Shown here piece by piece: positions 9,135-18,870 of a stretch of DNA of 64,000 nt. Numbering within the stretch: position 1 is the first letter of the stretch; each line of letters opens with the position of its first letter. The notes beneath the pieces are model-generated. The model saw nothing but the letters and a program-made list of their open reading frames with translations, had not been told where the DNA came from and did no database searches. The translations under genes were made by a program, and so were the position numbers. The DNA is from Candidatus Gromoviella agglomerans (lineage in GTDB: Bacteria; Pseudomonadota; Alphaproteobacteria; CAJXXZ01; G021065005), in NCBI RefSeq assembly GCF_021065005.1, contig NZ_CP069247.1:310001-374000 (forward strand). The letters are read 5' to 3'.

Positions 9135-9638
9135 GTGTTTCTAAACAGTGATTTCATACAACAGACAAGTGAAATGTTGACTTTTTATGGAGATGAAGGC
9201 AAGAATAGATTACTAGATTCTGTTATTCATTTAATTCTTAATGAAACTATAACCGTCGGATCAATTATAAAATTATCTGGAGATTTGGGCTCAGGCAAAA
9301 CTACATTCGCTAGAAATTTAATAAAATTCATCACAAATACAAAAATCGTACCAAGTCCAACATTTTCTATCGCTCAAGTATACGACGTAGAAAAAAAATT
9401 TAATATAAAAGCATCAACCATTTGGCATTTTGACTTTTACAGAGCAACAACAGACATGTCTGATGCAATAAATGAAGGAATATCAATTGTAGAGTGGATA
9501 GAAAATGCAAATTTCTCTGCAAATCCACACTCAGTGAGTATATATTTTCTTCAATATATAAAAGATGATACTATAATTTACAAAGCTCAAACAAAAGACC
9601 AAAATATAATTGATTATGTAATTAGTACATTAGCTTAA
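9135..9638 (+). CDS. tsaE: tRNA threonylcarbamoyladenosine biosynthesis ATPase TsaE
   Basis: TsaE is the ATPase that works with TsaB/TsaD in N6-threonylcarbamoyladenosine synthesis on ANN-decoding tRNAs. Visible motifs are Walker A SGDLGSGKTT (residues 48-57), SPTFSIAQVY, WHFDFYR and IVEWIE, the standard TsaE set in order. Length 167 residues. The start used is GTG at 9135; an ATG at 9174 would remove 13 residues. It precedes priA by 8 bp on the same strand, so the two are probably co-transcribed. Confidence 0.92.
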   Translation: MFLNSDFIQQTSEMLTFYGDEGKNRLLDSVIHLILNETITVGSIIKLSGDLGSGKTTFARNLIKFITNTKIVPSPTFSIAQVYDVEKKFNIKASTIWHFDFYRATTDMSDAINEGISIVEWIENANFSANPHSVSIYFLQYIKDDTIIYKAQTKDQNIIDYVISTLA

Positions 9639-9646
9639 TTCACAAA

Positions 9647-11617
9647 ATGCAGGAATTTTTCGTAAATATCATAGTTTTGAGTTCAAATAAATACTTAAGC
9701 AAACTTTACACATACAAATTTAATGAACATATTCCTCAAGGGACATTAGTTGTAGTACAATTCGGTCGAAAATATACACTGGGCATTGTATTAGGTCACG
9801 AGAGAAACAATTTCATTCGAGATATAAAGTTCGTACAGGAAGTTTTACCCATCAACCTCTCATTTATGTTGAATTTCCTACAAGAAGCTGCAGCAAACAT
9901 AATATGCGAAGTAAATCAAATAGCAAGAATGGTAGTGCCATTTAAATATAATCAAATCAAAAATGCATTAAAACAATACTCCAACACAATCGAGTCAGAT
10001 AATTCATGGTTTGATATTCCAATTGCCTTGTCAGATGAACAAAAAACAGCTGTGAACAAGATGATGAACTCATCATCAAAAGTATTTTTACTACACGGAA
10101 TAACCGGATCTGGCAAAACAGAAGTATATTTTGAAATAGCAAGAGAAATATTAAAAATCGGGAAACAAATTCTTATTCTTGTTCCAGAAATCGCATTAAT
10201 CAACCAGACTCTTAAGAGATTTAAATCTCATTTTAAAATATTGCCAACAATATGGCATTCATCTCAAAAAAAATCAAAAGACTGGCTTGCAGCATATTTT
10301 GGACACGCAAAAGTCATTATAGGAGTAAGATCTGCTGTGTTTTTACCACTTCCAAATGTTGAATTAATCATTATTGATGAGGAACACGATGCATCTTATA
10401 AACAAGATTCTCAAATCATTTATCATGCTAGAGATATTGCAATATTAAGAAGCAAATATTCACAAAATAAGTTAATTTTGGGATCTGCTACGCCATGCAT
10501 CGAAAGTTTAATTCGATCACAATCAAAAATATCAGAGAATTTATATGAATCGTATGAATACATATCATTAAAAACGAAATTTCATTCAACATCTTGCAAC
10601 ATAAGTATTGTAGATATGTCAAAAGAAAAAAGAGGGCTATACTTATCATCAATATTACGCAAAGCAATAAAAGAAAACATACAAAACAATAAACAAGCCC
10701 TATTATTTTTAAATAAAAGAGGATACTCTCCAATAATTTTATGCACATCTTGCAAAACAAAAATCATGTGCGCAAAATGCAAGTCATGGATGGTGTTTTT
10801 CTTGTACGATAGGAAATTAAAATGTACTTATTGCGAATACAACATTGATATGCCAAAATCATGTTCAGTGTGCAATAAAGAGAGTCTGATTCCATGTGGA
10901 CCAGGAATAGAAAGATTAAAAGAGGAAGTATTCTCATTTTTACCAGATGCTCGTGTCGAAATTTTGAGTAGTGATACACAAGAACAACAAACAATCTTAC
11001 AAAAAATGCATAATCAAGAAATCGATATAATAATCGGGACTCAAATATTATCAAAAGGTCATGATTTCAAGAATTTAGCACTAGTCGCAATGATCGACGC
11101 AGATGCAGGCATATATGGAGCAGATATGCGATCAATGGAAAAAACATATCAATTATTGACTCAAGTATGCGGAAGAACTGGGCGTCATATTCACGGAGAA
11201 ATATATGTGCAAACATTCTTTCCAGAAGACAAAAGAATTCAATACATTTTATATGAACCGCAAAAATTCTTAGCAAACGAAATAGAAGCAAGACAGGATG
11301 CTAAACTGCCTCCATTTTCATCATTCATTGCAATAATTTTAAAAAACAAAAACAGTCAAAAAGTATACGAGCATGCTCTAATCATGAGCCAAGTATTGGA
11401 AGAAAAATTTGCAGAATTTGATCAAATCGAAATTCTAGGACCTGTAAAATCTCCATTGCATATAATAAATGAATATTACAGATGGAGATTCTTAATAATT
11501 CAAAAAACTGAAAATAAAAAGCAATATGTCTCACAAATAATTTACGATACAGTTATCAAAATACGACAAAAGGGAACATTTGTACAAATCGACGTAAACC
11601 CCCAATCGTTCTTGTAA
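9647..11617 (+). CDS. priA: Primosomal protein N' (replication restart helicase PriA)
   Basis: PriA reloads DnaB at stalled or recombined forks. The 656-residue protein has a short DNA-binding N-terminal part and a helicase core with Walker A GITGSGKTE and a DEEHD box. Two CxxC zinc clusters follow (CTSCKTKIMCAKC and CTYCEYN...CSVC), then GTQILSKGHDF and QVCGRTGRH (motifs V/VI). It is somewhat shorter than the 730-residue E. coli protein because of a compact N-terminus. It follows tsaE by 8 bp. Confidence 0.95.
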   Translation: MQEFFVNIIVLSSNKYLSKLYTYKFNEHIPQGTLVVVQFGRKYTLGIVLGHERNNFIRDIKFVQEVLPINLSFMLNFLQEAAANIICEVNQIARMVVPFKYNQIKNALKQYSNTIESDNSWFDIPIALSDEQKTAVNKMMNSSSKVFLLHGITGSGKTEVYFEIAREILKIGKQILILVPEIALINQTLKRFKSHFKILPTIWHSSQKKSKDWLAAYFGHAKVIIGVRSAVFLPLPNVELIIIDEEHDASYKQDSQIIYHARDIAILRSKYSQNKLILGSATPCIESLIRSQSKISENLYESYEYISLKTKFHSTSCNISIVDMSKEKRGLYLSSILRKAIKENIQNNKQALLFLNKRGYSPIILCTSCKTKIMCAKCKSWMVFFLYDRKLKCTYCEYNIDMPKSCSVCNKESLIPCGPGIERLKEEVFSFLPDARVEILSSDTQEQQTILQKMHNQEIDIIIGTQILSKGHDFKNLALVAMIDADAGIYGADMRSMEKTYQLLTQVCGRTGRHIHGEIYVQTFFPEDKRIQYILYEPQKFLANEIEARQDAKLPPFSSFIAIILKNKNSQKVYEHALIMSQVLEEKFAEFDQIEILGPVKSPLHIINEYYRWRFLIIQKTENKKQYVSQIIYDTVIKIRQKGTFVQIDVNPQSFL

Positions 11618-11803
11618 TTCTCGTTTGAAAAATTTCACAAAATTGCAGATTTTTGCATCTAACTGATCGCTAAACTTTTAAAAAATATAAATCATCTAAA
11701 CAATAAATCAAATCACCAAAAACAAACATATCAAATAAGTTGCAATCACAGATTGACTAACCCACATTATAACTCAACTAAACTTCTATCAAGAAAAAAA
11801 TAC

Positions 11804-12394
11804 TCAAGCATTATTATCGGAAAAATATTTAACCACTCCCGCATGATTTGGCTTCATTCCAGCCTTATCCTTATTCCAAGTTGCAGGGCAAACTTCACCA
11901 TACTTATCATTAAGATCGATCGCATCAATGAGCCTAATAATTTCACTTATATTTCTGCCTATTCCCAAATCATTTACATGCATATGACGAATAATTGAAT
12001 TCTTATCTATTATAAACGTTCCCCTGAGAGCAATTTCCCCCTCAAATATCACTCCATAAGACCTAGATATACTTTTGCTTAAATCTGATACAAGAGGATA
12101 CTGAATATTCCCAATTCCACCAGCTTCATGAGGAGTATTTTTCCAAGCAAGATGAGAATAAACTGAATCAACACTAACTCCGACAACCTTCACATCTCTT
12201 TTTTCAAATTCTGAAATATTTCTGTCAAATTCAACTATTTCTGTAGGACATACAAAAGTAAAATCAAGAGGATAAAAAAACAACACAACCTTGAATGTTT
12301 CAGCATACTCATTTAAGGAGAATGAATCATTTATCGAGTTATCTGGCATAACAGCTGAAGCTTTGAAGTAAGGAGCTATAGATTTTACGAACAT
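11804..12394 (-). CDS. 2-Cys peroxiredoxin (AhpC/Prx1 type)
   Basis: A thiol peroxidase reducing H2O2 and organic peroxides. From the ATG at 12394 it has 196 residues, with the peroxidatic Cys in DFTFVCPTE (about residue 49) and the resolving Cys in YGEVCPATWNKDKAG (about residue 169), so it is a typical 2-Cys enzyme. VVLFFYPLDFTFVCPTE is the family signature. A GTG at 12412 would add six residues (MECKLC) and is less likely. A thioredoxin gene at 61469 could supply its reductant. It is divergent from nrdA. Confidence 0.95.
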   Translation of the reverse strand: MFVKSIAPYFKASAVMPDNSINDSFSLNEYAETFKVVLFFYPLDFTFVCPTEIVEFDRNISEFEKRDVKVVGVSVDSVYSHLAWKNTPHEAGGIGNIQYPLVSDLSKSISRSYGVIFEGEIALRGTFIIDKNSIIRHMHVNDLGIGRNISEIIRLIDAIDLNDKYGEVCPATWNKDKAGMKPNHAGVVKYFSDNNA

Positions 12395-12561
12395 ACATAA
12401 TTTACATTCCACAAGCTGTATGATACATTTTTTATCTTAAAAAGCATATAGATTAGTCAAAATTTCCTAAAACTCTTAATGAAAAATGAATAATCACATA
12501 ATCAGTTTACAGAAAAATCATACAACTTAACACCAATCGATTTGGTCATTAAAAAATCATC

Positions 12562-12589
12562 TTGAAAATATCTTACAAAAAACTATATC
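12562..12589 (+). promoter_or_regulatory. Probable sigma-70-type promoter of nrdA
   Basis: TTGAAA at 12562-12567 and TATATC at 12584-12589 are separated by 16 bp and end 27 bp before the nrdA ATG. The -35 matches consensus in 5 of 6 positions and the -10 in 4 of 6. In DNA this AT-rich such matches are easy to find, so this is tentative. Confidence 0.35.
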
Positions 12590-12616
12590 ATTCACGATAC
12601 ACTTTTACGCTGTTTA

Positions 12617-14512
12617 ATGAGCTTTTCTAAGTTTGTTGTAAATAAAAGCAGAGACGATCTCCTAACAGATTTTGCAAAAAAAACAATGCGAGATAGGTAT
12701 TTGCTCCCTGATGAGTCTTATCAAGACACATTTGCACGCATATCTATAGCCTACGCGGATGATGCTCAGCACGCAAGCAGAATGTATGAATACATATCCA
12801 AATTGTGGTTTTTACCAGCAACTCCAATAATCAGCAATGGCGGTACTTCTGATTACACCAGATGGAAATTAGAAAATAACTTATCATATAATGTCAACGC
12901 ACTAAAAAAAGAACGTGGATTACCTATATCTTGCTTCTTAAACCAAGCTGATGACAATCTCAAGAGCATATCTAATCTTTGGCAAGAAAACATTTGGCTA
13001 GCATCAAAAGGTGGAGGAATTGGAAGTTATTATGGAGAGATTCGATCTGTTGGAGAAAAAATCTCCACAGGAGGAGTCGCATCCGGAATTATGCCATACA
13101 TAAAAGTTGTCGATAGCATGACACTTGCAGTATCGCAAAGCTCTCTTCGAAGAGGTGCTACAGCTGTATACATACCAGTTGATCATCCAGAAATAGAGGA
13201 ATTCATATCTCTGAGAAAACCAACTGGCGGAGACTACAACCGTAGAGCTTTAAACATTCACCACGGTGTTTGCATTACAGATTCTTTTATGAAAGCTGTC
13301 GAAAATAATGAGAAATGGCAGCTAATTAGCCCAAAAACTCATCAAGTAATTCGAGAAATATCTGCAAGAGATTTAATGATCAGAATAATATCAGCTCGCA
13401 TAGAAACAGGAGAACCATACCTATTATTTACAGATACAGTTAATAGATCAATTCCAGAAATTCAGAAAATCCTTAAATTAAATGTGAAAACATCAAATTT
13501 ATGTAGCGAAATCACTCTCCCTACAGGGATTGACCATCTAGGTAATGAAAGAACAGCAGTTTGTTGCCTCGGATCTGTCAATCTAACTTTTTTTGAAGAT
13601 TGGGTAAATAAAGAGTTATTTATAGAAGATTGTATAAGATACTTGGACAACGTACTTGAAGACTTCATACACTCAGCAACTGACGATATATCAAAAGCAC
13701 GATACTCTGCAATGAGAGAGAGATCAATTGGATTGGGGATAATGGGACTGCATGATTTTTTTCAATCAAAAATGCTTCCTTTTGATAGTGCTTTGGCAAG
13801 AGGCTGGAATAGTAAGATATTTAAGCATATCGGAGAGAAAAGTACTAAAGCATCTCAAAAACTCGCGAAAGAAAAAGGAGTTTGTCCAGACGCAAAAGAC
13901 GCTATAGAGATTGCTAAAAAACAAGGCTTCAGTGAAGAATATATTCAATCCATTAGCATAAGATGTAGTAATGTAACTGCAATTGCTCCAACTGCATCCA
14001 TATCGATAATCGCAAACACATCACCAGGAATAGATCCAATTGTGAGCAATGCTTATACTCATAAAACACTTAGCGGATCATTTATAGTAAAAAATAAAAA
14101 TCTTGAAAATTTGTTGATAGACAAAGGTATAAACAATGAAGAAATATGGAATATGATCATTCGATCAGAAGGATCAGTACAAAATCTTAAACACCTCAGC
14201 GATCACGAAAAAAAAGTTTTCAGAACTGCATTTGAAATAAATCAGATAGCTCTTATAAATCAAGCTGCTGATAGACAGAAATACATATCTCAAGCACAAT
14301 CTCTGAATATTTTCTTTTTAAGTAACGCAAATAAATTAGACTTGTTGATGACTCATATGCTCGCATGGAAATCTGGTATAAAAAGTCTTTATTATCTAAG
14401 ATCCCAATCTATTCAAAGAGTAGAAAATGCAGATACAGCAGAAGCAATTCTGAGGTCTCATTCTCAAATAGATCTTCCACTTCAGTACGAAGAGTGCGAA
14501 TCATGTCAGTAA
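12617..14512 (+). CDS. nrdA: Ribonucleoside-diphosphate reductase alpha subunit
   Basis: The catalytic subunit of class I ribonucleotide reductase, 631 residues. No N-terminal ATP-cone is visible: the sequence goes directly to WFLPATPIISNGGT. Active-site residues are Cys106 in LPISCFL and Cys316 in AVCCLG (redox pair), Asn294/Cys296/Glu298 in SNLCSE (radical Cys), and the Tyr pair in SLYYLRSQ for radical transfer. The C-terminal ECESCQ provides the CxxC that is re-reduced by thioredoxin. Absence of the ATP-cone would mean no dATP activity control at that site. The beta subunit gene lies at the window's left edge, not next door. Confidence 0.95.
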   Translation: MSFSKFVVNKSRDDLLTDFAKKTMRDRYLLPDESYQDTFARISIAYADDAQHASRMYEYISKLWFLPATPIISNGGTSDYTRWKLENNLSYNVNALKKERGLPISCFLNQADDNLKSISNLWQENIWLASKGGGIGSYYGEIRSVGEKISTGGVASGIMPYIKVVDSMTLAVSQSSLRRGATAVYIPVDHPEIEEFISLRKPTGGDYNRRALNIHHGVCITDSFMKAVENNEKWQLISPKTHQVIREISARDLMIRIISARIETGEPYLLFTDTVNRSIPEIQKILKLNVKTSNLCSEITLPTGIDHLGNERTAVCCLGSVNLTFFEDWVNKELFIEDCIRYLDNVLEDFIHSATDDISKARYSAMRERSIGLGIMGLHDFFQSKMLPFDSALARGWNSKIFKHIGEKSTKASQKLAKEKGVCPDAKDAIEIAKKQGFSEEYIQSISIRCSNVTAIAPTASISIIANTSPGIDPIVSNAYTHKTLSGSFIVKNKNLENLLIDKGINNEEIWNMIIRSEGSVQNLKHLSDHEKKVFRTAFEINQIALINQAADRQKYISQAQSLNIFFLSNANKLDLLMTHMLAWKSGIKSLYYLRSQSIQRVENADTAEAILRSHSQIDLPLQYEECESCQ

Positions 14513-14685
14513 TATTGCAAAAATCCTAAAATGCGATGAAATTGTATTCTTTATCAAAAACATATAAGCAATTCATAATCAATAGCAGAAAATGATTTCT
14601 CAAAATTTCACCAATTATCTACTTCATCGAATTGACCTACATTCATTTCAATCGCAATAATATTAGATCTTCTAGCAATTTAATC

Positions 14686-15546
14686 ATGAAAATTCATATC
14701 ATAGATGGATACAGCATGGCATTTCGAGCATTTTACTCGTTTCCTTCAATCATAAACAAACATGCATTTGAGATCGGGGGTCTGATAGGATTCATATCAA
14801 TGATAAGCAATTTTATTAAGAAAATTCAGCCTACTCATATGCTTATTGTTTTTGATAAAGGTAAAAGCTTCAGATCAGAAATATATAAAGATTACAAATC
14901 AACCAGAAAAACTGCTCCCACTAGTGTATACGCACAGCTACCATTCTTACGAAAAATATGCATAGATACAAACATTCCATTTGATGAAGTGCCAGGATTT
15001 GAAGCAGATGATGTAATAGCAAGCTACTGCAAGAGATTTAATGAAAATGGATATCAAGTATGCATAGTATCACCAGATAAAGACCTAATGCAATTGGTAA
15101 ATGCCACAACATTCATACTAAATCCAACAAAGTGGGAAGAATTCAATGAAAAAGATGTTTTTAAAAAGTTTGGTGTAACTCCAAATCAAATAGTCGACAT
15201 GCAAGCTCTCACAGGCGATGTGTCAGATAATATTCCTGGAGCTAAAGGAATAGGACCAAAAATTGCAGTAAAGTTAATCGAAGAATTTGGATCATTAGAA
15301 AATATCTTGAATAGCATTTATCTCATAAAAAACGATAGAATTCGACAAATAATATCAAATGATCAAGAAAATATACTCTTATCAAGGAAATTAGCTCAAT
15401 TAATCACAGATGTAGAAGTAAAATTATCCCCTAAAGACATTGAGATACCATACATCGATGCAATATCAATGAATACATGCGGAATTATGCTGCACGACAT
15501 AAAATGCGACGATAAATTACAAGATCATAAATCACATAATGTATGA
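14686..15546 (+). CDS. Free-standing 5'-3' exonuclease (PolA 5'-nuclease domain only)
   Basis: A FEN-like 5' nuclease of 286 residues matching only the first domain of DNA polymerase I. It starts MKIHIIDGYSMAFRAF and contains FDKGKSFR, PGFEADDVIA, SPDKDLMQL, and the helix-hairpin-helix region TGDVSDNIPGAKGIGPK. Acidic metal ligands are in place. It ends with LSPKDIEIPYIDAI and about 30 unrelated residues, just where the PolA 5'-nuclease domain normally passes into the 3'-5' exonuclease/polymerase part. No such domain is found in any frame of the next 300 bp or elsewhere in the window. A TTG at 14632 in frame is unlikely as start. It should process RNA primers and flaps. Confidence 0.88.
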   Translation: MKIHIIDGYSMAFRAFYSFPSIINKHAFEIGGLIGFISMISNFIKKIQPTHMLIVFDKGKSFRSEIYKDYKSTRKTAPTSVYAQLPFLRKICIDTNIPFDEVPGFEADDVIASYCKRFNENGYQVCIVSPDKDLMQLVNATTFILNPTKWEEFNEKDVFKKFGVTPNQIVDMQALTGDVSDNIPGAKGIGPKIAVKLIEEFGSLENILNSIYLIKNDRIRQIISNDQENILLSRKLAQLITDVEVKLSPKDIEIPYIDAISMNTCGIMLHDIKCDDKLQDHKSHNV

Positions 15547-15660
15547 TAAACATAAAAAGTGAATATAAAAGAAATTTGGCAAAATTCTGGATATTATTAT
15601 AGCTCAATGACTACAACCATGCATATAGGAAATCAGGTATGAATATCATGCCCACTCAAC

Positions 15661-15818
15661 GGCAAGAACACTATGCAACAATAATGGCAAGAACACTATG
15701 CAACAATAATGGCAAGAACACTATGCAACAATAATGGCAAGAACACTATGCAACAATAACGGCAAGAACACTATGCAACAATAATGGCAAGAACACTATG
15801 CAACAATAACGGCAAGAA
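15661..15818. repeat. Minisatellite: six copies of a 25-bp unit plus a partial one
   Basis: The unit ggcaagaacactatgcaaca followed by ataat (25 bp) is repeated at 15661, 15686, 15711, 15736, 15761 and 15786, then an 8-bp start of a seventh at 15811. Copies are identical except that units 4 and 6 end ataac. It lies in the convergent spacer between the 5'-nuclease gene and valS (15547-15894). The rest of the spacer shows nothing recognisable. Confidence 0.95.
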
Positions 15819-15894
15819 TCATTCCAAAATCTTCAGTCAATTGAGCATATTCATTGTGTATGATGCTTTATCACTTCATAATAACATCAATTCA

Positions 15895-18465
15895 TCACTC
15901 CATAACACAACAAGATTGAGATTTATGTATAGATTCCGCAACAAATTTTGTTCTAGCAAAAGACTCTTTTAATCCATTGAGCTGATTCGTCAAATCTTCA
16001 ACTAATCCCTCACTAGCATTAGTGCAAAATTTCGCATTTTCTAATCTATCTTCTAATGACTCAATTTCCCTAGCTAATTTTGTTAATTTTTTCTGCAAAT
16101 TCTCAATTCTATCAGGAGTAATGAGCTTATTATCATAATAAACTGTAGCTGACAAATAATTCAAAGAAATGACAGACAAAGAAACAAAATCATTTGATTT
16201 TTCAGCAAATTCGACCTTAGCCAAGCGTTTAAACGAATCTCCATAAACTGTGAGCATATTCCATAAATCTTGACTCATTTCAATATAAATCTTGCACCAA
16301 CTTTCATTTAATCCTAGTATTCCTTTTATGGACCTTATATTCGAAATAATTTCCATCATAACATTCATTTTTATTACATCATTTTTACGCAATTCATTAT
16401 ATTTTTCACTACTTTGTCTGACATTTACTAGATCGATATTTTGTGAATTTTCACGCAAAGAACTACTTAATTCAAAAATTTTAACAAAAATTGAGCTGTC
16501 AACCTTGCGAATCCATTGCTCATTAACAAATTCAGGAGCAAAGATATACAGTAAACTCATAAAAAATTCCATCATAATACTCACTGTTTGCTTTATTTCG
16601 TCGTTTATTGGAATGTGTTTTATCATCTCTATATACCAATTACACACATCGTTCAAAAAGAAGTCTTTAATAATGCTAAAAGCAAAGTGGATTTGCAGTC
16701 TTTTCATATAAATATCAAAATTTTCTAAGCAATTCATAACTCTTTCTAGAATCCATGTATTAATCTCAAGTTCAAATTGACAAACAGAAACATCACTGCT
16801 CAATCCAACGTTAGAAAAGAATTTCAAAGCATTTTTTACTTTTGTTAGGAAATTTCTTGATAATTCAACATTCTTAACATCAAACTTAATATGTCTTCTA
16901 AACAAAGGAAGAGATACCAGAGAAAGTCGTAATGCGCTTGAAGAATAATTCTCTATTATTTCTACAGGATCGATTACATTACCTTTTGTTTTTGACATCT
17001 TATTCCCGTTAGCATCACATACAATAGGGCATATTAGTACTTTTTCAAAAGGAACACGACCTATAAATTTCTGAGTCATCATAACCATTCTTGCAACCCA
17101 AAAAAAGATTATATCAAAGCCAGTAACTAACACAGATGAGGGACAATAATTTTCTAGTAATGCATCATCATCAGGCCAGCCAAGAGATGAAAAAGCCCAT
17201 AGAGCTGATGAAAACCAAGTATCCAATACATCCTCATCTCGTACAAACCCATCTGGAACTTCCGTCTCTAATTCTGCAACAACAATATTTCCATCTTTAT
17301 CATACCAAGCAGGAATTTGATGTCCCCAAACAAGTTGTCTAGATATACACCAATGCTTTACATCTTGTAACCAATTTTTATAAGTAGACATCCAATGAGA
17401 AGGGAAAAATTCAATTTCATTTGCCGAAGAAATCGCCCTTTCAGCCATGTAGGATACATCAAAAAACCACTGAAGAGTCAATTTTGATTCAATCACAGCA
17501 CCAGATCTATCGCCATGAGGAATAGAATGATTTATCAATTCTTCTCCAAGCAAAAGACTCTGCTCCTTTAACACTTCAATCACCTTTTTTCGAGCATCAG
17601 ATCTATTAAGACCAACGAACTCACTTGGAACATTATTATTTAAATTTGCAGATTCATCAAATATATCAATCTCATTCAACTTATGCCTTATTCCAATCTC
17701 AAAATCGTTTACATCATGTGCTGGAGTTACTTTTAGTACTCCAGTTCCAAATAACATGTCAACATAATCATCAGCAATAACCATTACTGTGCGATTAACG
17801 ATTGGAACAATAAATTTCTTTCCATGAAAACGCTTATACCTCTCATCAAGTGGATTAACTGCAATAGCAGAATCTCCAAATATAGTCTCTGGACGAGTTG
17901 TCGCTATATCAAGATAATCTAATCCGCATTCAGAAATATACTTAATGTGATACAATTTCCCTTTGCATTCCTTATTTATTACTTCTAAGTCGGAAATAGT
18001 CGTGCGAAGCTCTGGATCCCAATTCACCATTTTTTTCGCCTTGTAGATCAAACCTTCTTTATACAGTTGAACAAAGCATTTTGTGACAGCCTTGCTAGCA
18101 GACTCATCCAAAGTAAAACGCTTATTTGACCAATCTATATCCAAATTTAATAAATCAATCTGATGCATAATTTTCGCCATTGAATCATCTTTTCGTTGTG
18201 TAATAAAATTGAGGAATTCCTCTCTAGTCATATCATTCTTCGACTTTCCAACCTTTAATAGCTCTCTCTCAGCTAACATTTGAGTCGCAATTCCAGCATG
18301 ATCAAAGCCAGCTTGCCATCTAACTATTTTTCCACAAAGTTTAGCATACCGAATCAACACATCCTGAATTGTATACGTCAGTGCATGTCCCATATGAAGA
18401 GATCCAGTAACATTTGGAGGAGGCATTATTATGCTAAAATACTTCGATTTGTCTCTATCTTTCAT
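15895..18465 (-). CDS. valS: Valyl-tRNA synthetase
   Basis: A class I aminoacyl-tRNA synthetase that charges tRNA-Val and edits Thr. Signatures are PPPNVTGSLHMGHAL (HIGH motif), GWPDDD, and NKMSKTKGNVIDP (KMSKS motif), with the CP1 editing domain containing TTRPETIFGD. The C-terminus is a Lys/Glu-rich coiled coil that binds tRNA. From the ATG at 18465 it has 856 residues. Only about ten residues precede the first beta strand, where bacterial enzymes usually have 35 or more. The frame closes at a TGA seven codons upstream of the GTG at 18468, so the short N-terminus is real or reflects a frameshift. Confidence 0.95.
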   Translation of the reverse strand: MKDRDKSKYFSIIMPPPNVTGSLHMGHALTYTIQDVLIRYAKLCGKIVRWQAGFDHAGIATQMLAERELLKVGKSKNDMTREEFLNFITQRKDDSMAKIMHQIDLLNLDIDWSNKRFTLDESASKAVTKCFVQLYKEGLIYKAKKMVNWDPELRTTISDLEVINKECKGKLYHIKYISECGLDYLDIATTRPETIFGDSAIAVNPLDERYKRFHGKKFIVPIVNRTVMVIADDYVDMLFGTGVLKVTPAHDVNDFEIGIRHKLNEIDIFDESANLNNNVPSEFVGLNRSDARKKVIEVLKEQSLLLGEELINHSIPHGDRSGAVIESKLTLQWFFDVSYMAERAISSANEIEFFPSHWMSTYKNWLQDVKHWCISRQLVWGHQIPAWYDKDGNIVVAELETEVPDGFVRDEDVLDTWFSSALWAFSSLGWPDDDALLENYCPSSVLVTGFDIIFFWVARMVMMTQKFIGRVPFEKVLICPIVCDANGNKMSKTKGNVIDPVEIIENYSSSALRLSLVSLPLFRRHIKFDVKNVELSRNFLTKVKNALKFFSNVGLSSDVSVCQFELEINTWILERVMNCLENFDIYMKRLQIHFAFSIIKDFFLNDVCNWYIEMIKHIPINDEIKQTVSIMMEFFMSLLYIFAPEFVNEQWIRKVDSSIFVKIFELSSSLRENSQNIDLVNVRQSSEKYNELRKNDVIKMNVMMEIISNIRSIKGILGLNESWCKIYIEMSQDLWNMLTVYGDSFKRLAKVEFAEKSNDFVSLSVISLNYLSATVYYDNKLITPDRIENLQKKLTKLAREIESLEDRLENAKFCTNASEGLVEDLTNQLNGLKESFARTKFVAESIHKSQSCCVME

Positions 18466-18870
18466 CACTGTTTCAAAATTATACCATCAATGATCTCATA
18501 GAAATCACTTATCGTGTATATTGAAAGGAATTTTTTTGAGTAATGAACAACCTATGTTATATTTGATCTTAGCCATGAAGAAAATTTTTAGCATAAGCAT
18601 TTTTACTCAAATATCTAAATGGCTGAGATGTAGCTACTACTCCATAAATAAAATCTATAGCTTATGCAAACAATACATTAAGAACAATCTTCTGTAATAC
18701 TAAATCATCATGTGTTTTTTAATATTTTAAGAATACTTTTTTAATTGAAGAAGTTGACTCATTCTATCAATATATTGTTTTACAACCAGCTTATTTAGAG
18801 ATTGTAAATATACACATAACCTACCAACAGACTCGTAAGAGTACAATGCAAAAAGTCATTATAACAATTA
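18466..18870. other. Spacer between valS and ssrA
   Basis: About 400 bp of AT-rich sequence upstream of valS (both flanking genes on the minus strand). No frame of convincing length or RNA motif was seen. A G/C block starting at about 18874 belongs to the 3' end of ssrA. Confidence 0.5.

Noticed and set aside
15661-15972. Frame reading through the 25-bp repeat (from 15784)
   Set aside because: It runs into the opposite-strand valS end, has no family resemblance and depends on the repeat; the valS frame is clearly real.
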